From the NCBI GenBank assembly GCA_001600175.1, contig BCJC01000007.1, positions 1,140,115 through 1,204,114 on the forward strand: a stretch of DNA of 64,000 bases, written 5' to 3'. Shown here one piece after another: positions 10,191 to 22,793 of the stretch. This stretch comes from Erythrobasidium yunnanense (lineage: Eukaryota; Basidiomycota; Cystobasidiomycetes; Erythrobasidiales; Erythrobasidiaceae). A model generated the notes under the pieces. It made no database searches and was not told where the DNA came from. It saw only the letters and a list, made by a program, of their open reading frames with translations. The translations under genes were made by a program, and so were the position numbers. Numbering within the stretch: the first letter of the stretch is position 1; the number at the start of each line of letters is the position of its first letter.

Positions 10191-12982
10191 CTATAGAAAG
10201 CCGGAAACTGCTTCGAGCAGTTTCTTCCCGCTGCAAGGCTTAGTCACGACCATTTGCATACCAGCTGCAATACAGTCTTCTTGAACTCTACGGGCAGTGG
10301 AAGCGGTGAAGCCAACGATATAACACGGTTGGCGATTGTTCTCTGATTCCCACTGTCGGATCTTACGCGTACTTTCAATGCCGTCCATGCTACAGCGAGA
10401 GCTCAGCAAGGGCGGCACCAATCAAGGCGAGTAACTCACACTGGCATCATGATATCCTGTATAATGAGATGCGATGGCCGCTCTTTGTACTTTTGATAAC
10501 CTACTAAGCCGTCCTCTGCCCAGGAGACATCGTATCCGGCTTTTTCGAAGACTTTCTGTAATATTTTGGCATTGACAGGATCGTCTTCCACGACCAATAC
10601 TCTAGCCTTGAGAGCAAGACTTTTCAGCTCTTCCAGTTGTTCGGTAGACCGGCGGAGGCCTCCTGTATTGTCCGGCTGACTATTCGCTTTCGCTACAGCC
10701 TTTGGTATACTGGCAGAGTTGTCGAGCAAGGCTTGCGAATCTCGCTGTAGTAGGGGTACTCTGCCCGGCTTTGTGGCTGAAGGAGGGAGGGCCAACGGGA
10801 AATAGAGGGAGAAGATTGTACCCTTGCCAAGCTCAGAAGCAACGTCTATCATGCCGCCCAAGCGTCTCATGGCCTGGCTGACGTAGTTCAAGCCGAGACC
10901 TGTTACTGGACATCAGCCTTGTAGCAGGAATAACGAGACACCTTGAGAAGACGAACCCAGTCCTCCCGAATTTGTTCTTGAAACTTGGCTATCGCACTGA
11001 GCGAAGGCGTCGAATATGCCTTGCGTGTTTGACATGCCTTTCCCCTGGTCGATAACGCGCAAGACAACATAGTGCTTGTCGTTCTCCTGCTGTATCTGCA
11101 GACTGATGTAGATAGATTTTCCAGAGTCTGAGAACTTGACCGCATTGTCAAGCAGTCTACGAGCAACGCTGAGTCAGGACAATGGATGCGTACAAAAGAA
11201 GAGAACAGCGATGAGCGCACCTATGGAGCACGCCTTTCCACTCCCTGCGGTCTGTAAGTATTTCCCGTGGAAAATCTGGCTCAACCGGAGGGTGTATCTG
11301 AATCGCGATGCCGCGGGGCCGAGCTAGATACTGGACGCCATCTACAACCTCTTGGAGCATTTCCTCGAGGCTATAGGGCGCAGTCTCCGGGTCCATACGA
11401 CCTCCTTCAGACGTTACGGCCAGTATGTCATCGACAACGACTTTGATACGCTCGGTCAATGTTGCCATTTGTTCAAGATATGAATCACGCTCTTCGCGAC
11501 GTTCCTCGTTGCCGAGTAGTTCTTGAAGACCAAGTAGACCATCTACAGATGCTCGAATCAGTAAGAAGAGTATAGCAATAAGTCTAGTGATTCAACTTAC
11601 TTATTGGCTGCAGGTAGAGAACCAGACTTGAGCCATCGCAACGGACAAGGTACAGTGAGGCATACTCACAGTTCTCAGCTCATGGGAGACCGTGCTGATA
11701 AAGTCATCCTTGAGTTTGTTGGCTCTGCTCGCAGCATCGTGCTCCAATCTAAGCCTATCCCTCTCCTGTTTATCTTCGTAGGAACTCGTTACGTCCTCGA
11801 TGACAGCCACGAGCGCCACGACTTCCTTATTCTTGTCATAAATCGGGGAACTCGTCGAGCGGATAGATCCGAAGGTTCCATCTGCTCTCTTCACTCTGAA
11901 TTCTGATCCTCTAACAACTTCCCTGTTATGGACTGTGCGGTATAGGGGATAGTCGTGTGGTCTCATGACAGATCCGCTGGGCAGATAACCTGTACACCCT
12001 TCAGGAAGTGATGCTACATTCTCCCAATTACTTCTTTGATCAGGCGTCCGAAAGATTTCCGCCAATGTACGCGAAGAGAAGCGTATCTTGCCGCTGAAGT
12101 CGCTGCATCAGACGTGATTTTACTAGTGAGAGCGGGAACCTACTTGGTGTCCAAGATGAGGCATGCTGCTGGTATCTCCGTGAGCAGACATTGCCAGACG
12201 CTACGTTCTAGCTGAGTGTCCAGCTGGCTGTTCTGGTCCAGCCCTTGATCCGTTGGGGTGGCCTTGGCTGTTAACACTGCATCGTTTTTCTGTCCAAGGA
12301 GCGGGAAATATACTGCAATTGGCAAGGTGCAAGATTTTGTTTCAGTCCTGCTGCTGTTTCGCAGTTTATACCGCATTTACTCAAAGCTTTGTCGTGTTCA
12401 CCTGGTTTCGGACAGCGTGAAGATGACATGTCAGCTCAAGCCATATCGCTCGGCACAGCAGCTTAAGCGTACCTTCGCTGTCCGATTTGTCATTAGACTG
12501 GTCATGGGTAGCTTCTGTTTGAGAGCGGGCCGGATTGCGGGACAAGACAGATAGATGGAGGAGAGAGGAAGATTCCTTTCAGTCGTCTAGCATTGCAGCT
12601 GTTGGTGCTGCAACGAACCGCGAGAAGAATGCAGGTGTCCCGGATCGCCTTCGATACTCTCTTCCCAAGCTATCCGTACACGCTGGCCTTTCCATTCCAC
12701 AGAGGTGAGGCTGCTTTTGCTTTCCGAGTATCTGCGCGAATGCTTTGCAGCTGGCTCTTGCTCTTCTTTTGCATTGCCGGCATTCTGCTGAATTGCTTTA
12801 GAAGCTTTGCGGACTTTCTCTAGGAATTCCTCATGTTCTTCTGAGTTGCAGACTGCTTCAAATGCAGGGTTCGTATACGCAAAGCTGTAGGCTTTGTTGT
12901 CGACGACCACTGCCGGGATGTCTTCGAGGCTTTCGAGAAGATCTACCAGCGTCGCACGCCGAAGTCCGTCTGCTGCTTTCAT
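10191..12982 (-). CDS. Cytosolic PAS-PAS hybrid histidine kinase
   Basis: Two-component sensor of roughly 700-750 residues with many short introns. Reading from the start: PAS-like region (FAYTNPAFEAVCNS), second PAS/PAC (ILDTNDFSGKIRFSSRTLAEIF, then FRVKRADGTFGSIRS), coiled linker, HisKA with H-box FISTVSHELRTPINGLLGLQ, HATPase with N-box LLDNAVKFS, DQGKGM and VTGLGL glycine boxes, and a C-terminal receiver with the acid pair VVEDDPVN, phospho-acceptor Asp in QDIMMPVMDG, GFTAS and the conserved Lys in VTKPC. All catalytic residues are present, so a complete His-Asp relay to a phosphotransfer protein is expected. No membrane segment is visible. The codons TPIN of the H-box are assembled through a 7-nt micro-exon (11601-11607). 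The last two exons are 10440 upstream and 10389-10191. The N-terminus rests on the first ATG (12982); the exons between about 12590 and 12200 are uncertain. Confidence 0.85.
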
Positions 12983-13526
12983 CACCGCACGTCGTTTGAG
13001 GGCATGCGTAGCCAATTGATGTCAAAAGCTGGATCCTGCACCAAGGGCGATACGAAAAGTGTAGTAATAGTGAAATCCCTGCTAAGTCTCAACTCCATTT
13101 ACGGGGTCTATCTCGATCGGCCGCGCATAGAGGTATATGTTATAACAGCGCAACATCGCTGATGTACACAGAGCAATGCCAACAGATACTTGCTAAGATG
13201 ATAGGACATGGATTTGCTAGCGGTTCTGAACTTGGACTGTGTCGCTTGCCGATCATCTGAAAGCAGTTAGATTGAGTACTCTAGCCAGCTAGACCTTCAC
13301 CATACACACTTTGACTCTACTGCGTACGCTATATTCGTTGGTTATACCCTGGCCGCCCCACTTCATGCCTGTTGCAGCAATCAGTCTACGCCATTGGCGG
13401 TCCTGTCTGACGAGGCGGAGCCAATTAGATGCGTTTCACTTGCGTGTAGGAAGCTGCCTTCATGGCTTCGTCGCAATGACCGGGCTGTATGCTTTGTAGG
13501 ACCGCAGCCTTAGTCTGAACCGATCT
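12983..13526. other. Intergenic space between histidine kinase and TANGO2 genes
   Basis: Promoter side of the minus-strand histidine kinase and downstream region of the minus-strand TANGO2-like gene. No convincing reading frame, RNA gene or repeat seen. An upstream non-coding or short first exon of the kinase could lie here. Confidence 0.4.
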
Positions 13527-14570
13527 TCAAAATTGCCAGACGTGCTGTTCTCCGCTCCATCCAGGTATTCCATCATCTTTAAGATAGTACGCCTGTCTTT
13601 CTACGTATGTGCTTTGCCCCGTCTGCCGATCGACGAGCAGGACAGTCTGCGCTCGCGTTGCGTACCAGTGGTTAGTCAAGGTAGCGGGAAGCTTCGCATG
13701 CGGAGGTATGACAAGCTCGAAAGGTGTGACGAGCACGCTTGAGCGGACGTCTTCTTTGTCTTTGACTTCAGGCGCGGCCAGACTTATTATGACGGGATCA
13801 GCTAAGACGTGACAAGCTCGCAAATACTCTTACGAGAGCACTGAATCCAGTAGATCAGTGACCAACTGGTCTTTCCTGTCTGTATCGTTGCCGGTCGGCC
13901 GCGTATCGTGCTTTTTGAGGACGTTCGCAAAGGCTTGCCGTCCGATGTCCATCTTCGGCCATGCTGCATTCGCACCATGCATAGAAGAGCCGCATAGCAA
14001 AGCACCGTTGCTGAGAACCCCATGCCCCTCCGCATCTTGCAGATTCCGAACGCATTCCATGCTATGGCTATGACAATGCGCAGGCTCGGTCGACTCCGAG
14101 CCTTGCACGTCTACAGCCTGACTTCGGTTGCTCAGAAAGCCCATCTGAACAGTCGTATCGACAGCTTGCGAATTTGATGCGCCAGGAGATGATATCCGCC
14201 CGAGAAGGAGGTTGTAGCCGGCGTATTCCATCATAGATCCGCTCAAAGCATCGATATGAGACTGAATGGTGCTACTGTCACTCTCAAGCCAGTCTGAAAC
14301 GAGCTTCCCTCTGCTTCGTAGAGTCTTGCCAGTCACTTCTTCGCGGACGTTGGTGAGCAGGCCAAACTTGCCCGTCTTGGTGTTGACTCCACACCATGTC
14401 CCTCCAGCTGTGAGATCTTTTCCAGCGAGGACAGGGCCAGCAACATCAGAATCATGTTCGGTCGGCCAGACGTGGGCAGCTGTAGCCGGTCTTTGCAGGA
14501 ATTCGTCTCTGTTTGTAGCCAGAATCAGAGCATATTGTGGATCTTGCAGAGTGTAGAAGCAGATGCACAT
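13527..14570 (-). CDS. TANGO2: TANGO2-family (NRDE) protein
   Basis: Two exons (14570-13834 and 13782-13527) give 330 residues. The protein starts MCICFYTL and reaches the defining NRDEFLQRP box by about residue 20. It continues with the family blocks AGKDLTAGGTWCG, FGLLTNVRE, GYNLLLG, GVLSNG and WPKMDIG, and ends with the ATRAQTVLLVDRQTG...FVER-like strand. TANGO2 proteins act in mitochondria/ER in lipid, acyl-CoA or haem handling; the N-terminal Cys is typical of the Ntn-hydrolase-like fold, but the reaction is unsettled. An obvious GT-AG choice ending at 13802 leaves the frame broken. The acceptor at 13783, after a GCTGATC branch site, restores it. An inserted low-complexity stretch around SQAVDVQGSESTEP is longer than in animal homologues. 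Its start lies 205 bases from the divergent Vnx1-like gene. Confidence 0.9.
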
Positions 14571-14775
14571 TCTTCATGGACTTTAGACTCGAATTGCCGT
14601 AAACCCAAGGGACAGTTTCGGACGCGCCTTTAACCAAGACTAACCGATTTAAATGCAGTAACAACTGTACATTAACACATTCTGTACACTGGATATACCA
14701 CATCAATAGCAAACGACATCCAATTCCAGCTTGAGCTCCGATAAACGTGCTGGGCTGCGACAAAGGGAGGGCAGA

Positions 14776-17700
14776 ATGGCCGCCGATGGAGCCCAAAACG
14801 TCGATATTCCAGGCGCAAACATACGTACGAACGACGATGAAGAGTCTCTTGCGTCTACGCCGACTGGAGGAGCAGCCAACACGACGCGCGATCCGGCGCC
14901 TGTTCAGGAGCAGGCCGATTTGGGCAGAGGTCGCGCACCAAGAACGCAGTCTGTCGCATCCTCTTTCATGACGGCAAACACATCATCTTCAGTAATCAGT
15001 TCACCCGATCTAAGTAGAACGCTCAGACCGGCGGAAGCGGCAATCGATTCGAACGCAGGGCATAGCTCACAAAGTGCTCAACCATCGTCGCAAGCGCCTT
15101 CTGCTGCCTTTCCCTCTCACTCAAAGAGTACGAGTACATCAAGGCCGCCAGCTGGAATGGGCCATCGCAGTATGCCATCTACATCGCGTAGTCTCACCTT
15201 CTCCGAGGGTAACAACGTAGGCACGAGCACCAACCCGACGGGTACACCTGCGACTGCTGCTGGACATTTCACAGATGCAGACAGTCTGTTCTCTGGCGAT
15301 GAAGAGGGGCAAGCCTACAACTCGCAAAGACAGCAACAGCAATCTCAGCAGCAGCAACGCCAGGCCAGAGTCCCGCTGCAACACGCAAATACTAGTGTTA
15401 CAGGAAGTAGGCTGGTGCGACCCGGTGCCCCAGGCCAGCTGCGACCGCCGTCCGTAGCTATGTTGCCGGGAAACAAGGGAAAGCTGCTTCGCGCAAGAAG
15501 TCGCAGTCAGATGAGAGGCGATACCAGCAGCTCAGATAACGATGATAGTGTAGGAAGGCCAAAGAAGACTGGGGTACTCAAGGATCTAGACGATTCGGTG
15601 AATGTTTTGCCCGTCGCTCTAATGAGCGGTAAGAACACAGATATGGAAGACGACGCCGTAGAAAGACGAGATCGCGGTGAAGAGCTCGTTCGCAGAAGAG
15701 CTCGCGAGAGGAAGCGTGAGAAGAAGGCTGCGGAGAAGCGCGAGCGCAAGAGACGGGACGATGAAGTGAAGAAAGATCAAGATCGTCAAGCTGCCAGAAC
15801 ACAGAAGTACGCTGCAACTCAGCCCAATACTGCTGTGCCAAGCGGTCACAGGGAGTCCGTGTCTTCCGACCTGCCTCTTAGCAGTACCAGCTACGAAGAC
15901 CGACCCTCTTTCAGCAGACGAAGTACCGATCCGACAGTCCTATCTCAAGCCAACCAGTCTAGGAGTCAAATACTGTCGAGAGAACCCAGTGGCTCTACTG
16001 CAGTGCCGTATAGTCCGCAGTGGCCTCCGCCGCCTACGCAACCGCAGACAGCAGTCCCTCAGTATCGTTCGCTGTCGGCCGTCACGCCTCAGTCACCCTT
16101 CTTCCCAAGAGATGCTCAAGATTTCTTCCCGCCTCCTCAATTCAGAAACGTCTCGTATGCTCCAAGCGATGTCTTTAGCGAGGCCGAGCGAAACGCCGAA
16201 AGAGCAGAAGAAAACGATCGAGTGCCCGATCTAGCAGGCAAGGATGACGCCAGTGCAGCCTGGAGAGACGAGGTAGCGAGGAGCGCTCGTGAAGATGGAG
16301 GCTTGGCAGATGCCCATGAACTCGACGAAGAAGCTGGCGATCCGGAAGAGGAGGAGGATGAAGACGAGGAGGATGAAGAGGAGGATTCGAATGAGGATGT
16401 TGAGTACACCTTGAAGGACAGACAAGATGCAATTAATATCGAGCATCCTTTCGGTCTGCCGATCTGGAAGCCTGCACTTTACAAGAAGAACCGCTCTGTC
16501 ACTCGTAATGTCGACGAAGACCTCCACTCTGCACCTTCCTCTGCGGCTGAATGGCATCTCTTGCCTGGCAATATCGCCTGGACGGTACTCTTCGGCTGGT
16601 GGATGGCCTTCATCTTCGTTATCGCAGCTGCATTCCTAGCGATCGTGCCGTTCGGAGGCGCAAAGTACGGACGAGTCATGTGGGAATTGGCTGCCTACAT
16701 ATTCTGGCCTTTCGGTAAATACGTAGAAAGAGTGGACGAATCCGGTTCCGAAGAGTACGTCAAAGGATGGGATGAGGAGACCGACAATGGTGACGGCGAC
16801 GAGACCGCATACGAGGATGAGAACGATCGGTTGCCGCAACAGCAACAGCAAAGGCCAGACATCGAGAACGCAGGCAGTACCTGGGGCCGCTCCAGTGGTC
16901 GATCAGTAGGCAGCACCGGTACTATCAAGCACATCGCTTCTAAGGATCTGCTCAGCGTACAAGGTTCTAGCTCAGCTCCTCCTACAGCCATAAGAACTAC
17001 ATACGGCGATACATCTTTGCTGACACCCGACAGACTGAACAAGAGGTCAGTTAGTTACGCCGCTGGAACGTCTGGCCAAGACGACTCGGAGAGGACAGCC
17101 TTGCTCAGTAATCGTAACAAGCCAAACTACGGAAGCAACGAGCATCCTGATGGTCAACCTCTATCCTCTGGGTCAGAGACCGAAGTCGCCGAGAACAGCC
17201 CAGATTTTGCAGGCAAGCATGTCAGAACACCCTCTGACAGTAGTGGTCACAGTCAGTCGCAATTCAGGGTCCGAGCTCTGGGTAGACTGTGCTACTGGGC
17301 TGTTTTCTACATCCTGGTCGCTCCGGTCCTTCTGCTCGTCTGCATACTCAACTTCGGCCTAGTATTTTCTGTACCGATGGCAAAGCTTTTATGGATTCTC
17401 ATCCGCAACCTCGGTCAAGAGCCACTCGCTTTACACTTCCGCTCGCCTTCTCCCCATTACACCGGCAACAACAACCTGAATGGCGACGCTAGCAACACCT
17501 CAGCTTCACTACCTTATCTAGAAGCTGGACAGCCTGCACCTAGACATTCCAAGAAGACATACGAGAAGTCTCGTAATATGGGCAGACTGATCGGCCCGAA
17601 CTCGACTATCATACTCTGCACCTACAAAGCAGTCGGCCTAAAGTACTACAAGTACACGATCGATGGAGTCAACATCGTCTTCATCAATCTGCTGCCGATT

Positions 17701-19785
17701 ATCGCGTTCGTCATCTTCGACTTCTTCGTCATCGAGAAGTATGTCGAGCGTAACCATATTGGCGGATTCTTAGCCTTCGTCTCGAGTCAAGCCATGATGT
17801 TCGTACTTGCTCTATTGAGTGTCATCCCTCTTTCCTACTTCATCGGTATGGCAGTTGCGTCCATCTCCGCTCAATCTTCAATCGGAATGGGAGCCGTAAT
17901 CAATGCAACTTTCGGATCTATTATCGAGATTATTCTTTACAGCATTGCGCTTACGCAAGGCAAGGGTCAACTGGTAGAAGGAAGTATAGTAGGCAGTTTG
18001 CTTGCGGGTGTCCTGCTTATGCCGGGTCTCTCTATGATCGGAGGTGCCGTTAGGAGGAAGGAGCAGCGATTCAATGCCAAGTCTGCAGGAGTTACCAGTA
18101 CCATGCTTATTATGGCTATCATCGGCATTCTCACACCCACTCTGTTCTACGAGATTTACGGTACCTTCCAGCTCACCTGTGCTCAATGCCCGCCGGAGAA
18201 GCACGTGCCAGACCACTTCACTTGCGGTAGATGCTTCTACGAACACGTCGATCCTGTCGATGACAGCTTCTACAAAGACTATGTCAAGGGTTTGAGCTAC
18301 TATTGCGCTGTTTTGCTTGTTCTGGTGAGTCTGATTTCCGTTATGCAAGCACAGACACTGATATCCACATACTTCAAAAGTCGTATCTCATCGGTCTGTG
18401 GTTCTCACTGCGCACACATGCCTCACAAATATGGCAGAATCAGCAACCTTCTGCTCCACCACATACCGCAATTGGTCCGCTGCACACAGCACTGCCAACA
18501 GGTCGCATCGAGCTACCTCACCGCAATTCGATGTATAAGCGTCTACAGAAGGAAGTCAGCCAGCTCATGCCTAAGCAACGCCATTCTCAGATAGGATCGC
18601 AAGCAGGAGACACTTCGATGCAGCACCATGGCCATCCTAATCAGCGTTCTACAGCTTCGATGAGCACTCCAATGGGCACCCCTGGTCCCTATCAGCACGG
18701 TTCGATCAACCTTGGGCAGAAGACCCCCCAAGACAGCCATCGCGGTGGCTCGATGCAATTGCCTGCGGGAATGACTGCTGAAGAGGTCAACCGCGCATTC
18801 GAAGTGGTAGCGGCAACAGCATCAGCGTTCCATTCTCAGCAGCATCTGCCTGTCTCGCAGCCACAATCGACGCTAAGGCGGCAGCCTTCTCACATGCACG
18901 AAAGGGAAATCAGCAAAGGTCATGACGCAGGCGAAGCCGATGGTCATGGAGGGCATGACGCACCAAATTGGTCGAGACTCAAGTCATACTCTGTTCTGCT
19001 AGGATGCACAGCCCTATATGCCATCATTTCCGGTAAGTCGTTAGATTCGCCCATGCAGTGATACAGTGCTAAGCGGGCGTGACATGCAGAGATCCTTGTC
19101 GATGTCGTAGATGTCGTACTCGATGGTTCAGGCATCCCAGAGAAGTTCCTTGGAATTACCTTGTTCGCCCTGGTGCCGAATACAACCGAGTTCATGAACG
19201 CTATCTCCTTCGCGATGAACGGCAACATCGCTCTCAGGTAATTTTTGATCATACATCTTACATACGGCTTGCTGACTAGGCTTGATAGTATGGAGATAGG
19301 GTCTGCTTACGCGATTCAAGTCTGCCTACTGCAAATCCCGGCGATGATCGCTTTCACATACTATTACAGCATTGGAAAGGACTCCATGATGCACAGAGCT
19401 TTCACGTACGTGATCGATGCGAAACTGCTCATTCGGCGATGCTGATGCTCCTTCTACGCCTATAAAGATTGATCTTCCCCCGTTGGGACGCGATCTCCAT
19501 TATGTTCTCGGTCTTCTTACTTACCTACACATATATCGAGGCAAGAGCGAACTACTATCGTGGTAGTATTCTCGTCTTGAGGTATGTAAGCCCTACCTTC
19601 GGCTTCTACCGGAAACTAATCGTACCTCCAGCTACCTTGTACTCATGGGTGGCTTTTACGCTGCACCAGCAAATCTGGACACTGAAGACGATCCGCTGTT
19701 CCTGTCGCTTCGAGTCGCTGCAACCCAGTCTATGCCTTACCTAGCTCAAATCAAGACAGTCCTCTTCAGTCTCTTCAGCCGCTAA
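14776..19785 (+). CDS. VNX1: Vacuolar cation/H+ antiporter of the Vnx1 (YNL321W) type
   Basis: Six exons (14776-18324, 18381-19032, 19090-19237, 19289-19405, 19468-19581, 19632-19785) give about 1,577 residues, far longer than yeast Vnx1 (908). The first 600 or so residues are disordered: Ser/Thr-rich, polyglutamine near 15331-15357, a basic RRRARERKREKK block and an acidic run at 16336-16398. Membrane helices follow, the first cytoplasmic insert again being disordered. The two exchanger repeats are clear: alpha-1 MGAVINATFGSIIEIILYS, and alpha-2 LVPNTTEFMNAISFAMNGN with MEIGSAYAIQVCLLQIP. This NTTEF version, rather than the GNAAEH of Ca2+ exchanger Vcx1, marks the low-affinity Na+/K+(Ca2+)/H+ Vnx1 clade. 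A cysteine-rich loop (CAQCPP...CGRCFYEH) lies between the repeats. Vacuolar or endomembrane location is inferred from the family. Confidence 0.87.
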
Positions 19786-20048
19786 ACGTCTTTCCGAATC
19801 AGTCTAATGTGTATCACTTCCCCATGCTCACATATCACGCATCTAATCTTACGTATCCACCTTTAACTTGTTGTCCTAGATGGACTCTTCCTGCACCGTT
19901 CTTCGTTCCCTGCTTGTTAGCTTCCTCCATTAGATACAGATCCTTCATGTTAGTACGATATTATATGCATGCCATACCATTTCACAACTCTTAGCCGGAT
20001 CATGCTCTCGCTTGCCTATTGCTCTGTCCGACACTACCAGCTTTTAAG

Positions 20049-21478
20049 ATGGCCGCCATTCCGACTGGGAACAGCAGCAAGGAGGTCTACTTGAGCGACG
20101 ACTATGTTCCGCCGAGTCTGCAGACGAAGCCAGGCTTTGTCGATGCCACGGCAAACTCGATTTACTCTTTTTTGGCGCCAGCTCTGAGCCCGCTCAACAA
20201 GGCGACAGCTCGCTTTGACGCATGGAGGGAAGCCCTAGAGTTGCCTTACCCTGGTCAGGTTGACCAGCTTGGGCGAGAAGCGAAAAGTAAGCGGTAGCGA
20301 CAGCGAAAGTCGAAAAATTGGCGATTCCGACATGCCTGCTGGAATGCCCTACGATGGAACGAGTAGCTTACCTCTACATGACCAGATGTACACCTCAACA
20401 ACTATATCTTCGATGGAGCGAGAGCCGACTTGAGCAAGAGTCTGAACATGAATCCTGCATTTCAAGTAACGCATTCTTTCACGCTCGGAGCAAGCCAAGC
20501 GAACCCTATGGGAGGTCCTGCTATGGCTGGAGGTGCTGGAACATACAACTTCGGCGCTCTCTATGCTACATCGAAGGTAGGGCAGCTTGAGAAAGGCGTT
20601 ACGAAAGCCGGCTAATGCGTCGATATCTTCAGGTCTTCATGCAAGGAGGAGTAGATCATGAAGGTGCAGTGAATGGACGTTTCAATTACGGCTGGTCTGC
20701 GAGCGACACTACGAAAATCCAAGCGAACGTAAGCTATTCTTTCCGGCGCAATCCGTTCGCATGCTTAAGCAAATGAGCACAGATTCAACCATCACCTACT
20801 GCTCCAAGCATGATCCAACTCGAACACGATCGTGCAGGACCTGACTATTCCTTAAACTTCAAAGCCTACAATCCCGGTGTGACGGAAGGAACTGGCGTCT
20901 TCATGGCTTCGTACCTTCAATCGATCACCAAGCGGTTGTCTGTAGGCACGGAAGTCATCTGGCAGAGACCTACTCCAGACATGGAGGAAGCGAATATGTC
21001 TTACATGGCAAAATACGTAGGAGGCCAGGACAAGGACTGGATCGCAACAGCGCAGCTTCTAGGTGGACAGGGTGTTTTGCAGGGAACATACTGGCAAAAG
21101 CTGTCAGATAAGGTAGAAGCCGGAGCAGAACTTACGCTGGCACCTCACCCTATGCCTCGCGAAAGAAAAGCCAACGCGACTTTGGCCGCCAAGTACGACT
21201 TCAGACTGGCGACACTTCGAGCACAGCTAGACTCGACAGGAAAGGTCAGCGCTTTCCTGGAACAGCGCTTTACGCCTGCCTTTGCGTTCTTAGTCGCCGG
21301 TGAAATTGACCACTGGAAGGTGAGCTGTTCGGAGACGAAGTCGGTCTATACACAAGCTGAAAGTTTGCTGTGTCAGAACTCATCCAAGTTCGGAATCGGT
21401 ATTCAACTGGAGTCGTCGACAATGGATGAGGCGGAGGCGCAAGCACAAGCAGCAGCAGGCTTCACGCCGCCCATGTAA
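20049..21478 (+). CDS. TOM40: Mitochondrial import channel Tom40
   Basis: Pore of the TOM complex in the mitochondrial outer membrane. Five exons (20049-20286, 20386-20576, 20633-20728, 20783-21319, 21377-21478) give 387 residues, the same length as yeast Tom40. The N-terminal segment is followed by the porin_3 beta-barrel, with recognisable blocks LGREAK, NYIFDGARADLSKSLN, FQVTHSFTLGA, LYATSKVFMQGGVDHEG and the C-terminal FGIGIQLES strand. The last intron (21320-21376) is 57 nt and stays open in frame, so a retained form would add 19 residues inside the barrel; its GTGAGC donor and GTGTCAG acceptor and the family alignment favour removal. A transcript ATG appears at the end of a pyrimidine-containing leader. 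Confidence 0.93.
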
Positions 21479-21735
21479 AGCGTTCCGCAGAGTACAGCCA
21501 ACGCTTAGTGCAATCGATCAGGGTTGACAACTTAAGTCGATAGAAGCAGTGAAAAAGCCGAAGCGTGTTGGGTCTTTGAGCCTAATGTGAAGCTTTCTTG
21601 TATCAATAGTCGTTCTCCACAACTCCCACTGCAGCAGTAATGAATGCTCACTGCGTCTGAAAGACCGGTCCCAACTTACCCTCACGACGTCAGGCATTTG
21701 TCATTTCTTGTCTTTCGCGCAACACCCCAGCAAAC

Positions 21736-22793
21736 ATGGCCAGCAAGATAGCGACGGTAGACTGAAGCATACATCACACTAATGACCATCTGAAGCTGAG
21801 ATATCTGAGCAGGGCGTACTGAAGAAAGTGGCCGGGTGAGCTTGACGTCGCGAAATCAGTGGAAAGTCCGCTCAGACATGGCTACAGCAAGCAGGCGCAG
21901 CAATATGACACACCCAGTCCACACTATGAGACATACGTAGACGACACTGGGCGAACTCGTCAGCGGAAACGGGCCATGCCAACAGGAGTCACGCCGGCTG
22001 AGGAGAAGCTGCTCAAGAAGATTCGCAGACGGGCCCACTATCTCGATAAAGGCATAAGTCTATGTGGCTTCAGAGTTGGCTGGACTTTCTTCCTTGGTCG
22101 GCATTTTCGACTTTGTCCTGTCATGATTTCTCCATCTGATGATTATCCTTGACAGGACTCATTCCGTTCGCTGGTGACATTGTGAACGTGCTACTGGGAT
22201 ACAATCTCATCATCAAGCAAGCCAAGAGAGGCGACGTAGTACGTGCATCAACGTGAAATATCAGAATACCGCTGACATTTTCTACGCATAGCCTGCACTC
22301 CTCATCAGCAAGATGCAGTTGAAGTTCGACCCTCTGCACGCTCCCTCCATGGCGTAGCTGACTCCCTAACTTCCAGCACTCTGGCGGCTGCCGGAATGGG
22401 TCTCATCCCAATCCTGGGAGATGTTATAATGGCCGTAAGCTGTTCTCATATGCGTGGGCATTGCAAAAGTCTTAATACGATAACTCAAAATCGCTCTTAG
22501 GTGTACAAACCAAACTCGCGTAATGCCTTGCTGTTTGAAGAGTTCCTGGTACAGCGTGCCACAACGTGAGTTGGCCGTCAGCGTAACAAGAGAAGTTGCA
22601 GCTAACATGATCGATTCGATGTCCGGCTTGCAGACGTGGCTCAGGCGCAGGTCCAGCTCAGGATCGGATCACTGCTGAACAAGTGCTGAACCGTGCCGAT
22701 GGCGCCAGCTGGAGCAAATCACAGGGTACCAATCCTGCGCTTGGCCAGGCTCCACCTCTGCCCAATACTCCTCGTCCTGTGGTCAGGCAATAA
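21736..22793 (+). CDS. DUF4112 membrane protein
   Basis: Conserved fungal protein of unknown function. The core is plain: RRRAHYLDKGISLCGFRVGWTF, then two short hydrophobic segments GLIPFAGDIVNVLLGYNLII and AAGMGLIPILGDVIMA, and the KPNSRNALLFEEFLVQRA block, all typical of DUF4112 proteins, probably anchored in an organelle membrane. The C-terminus is low-complexity and proline-rich and stops at 22791-22793. About seven exons with GT-AG introns. The N-terminus is uncertain: the first exon would be 21 nt (21736-21756, MASKIAT), and joining the next piece to the core requires an intron of only 31 nt (21836-21866), which is unusually short. N-terminal MAS plus a KRR-rich region is nevertheless what homologues show. 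Confidence 0.8.

Noticed and set aside
13783-13834. Apparent broken frame in the TANGO2-like gene
   Set aside because: The break comes from choosing the acceptor at 13802; the acceptor ending at 13783 keeps the frame and the GT-AG rule.
16137-16409. Minus-strand frame with a long serine run
   Set aside because: Exact antisense of the acidic GAG/GAT codon stretch of the Vnx1-type gene; a mirror of its low complexity.
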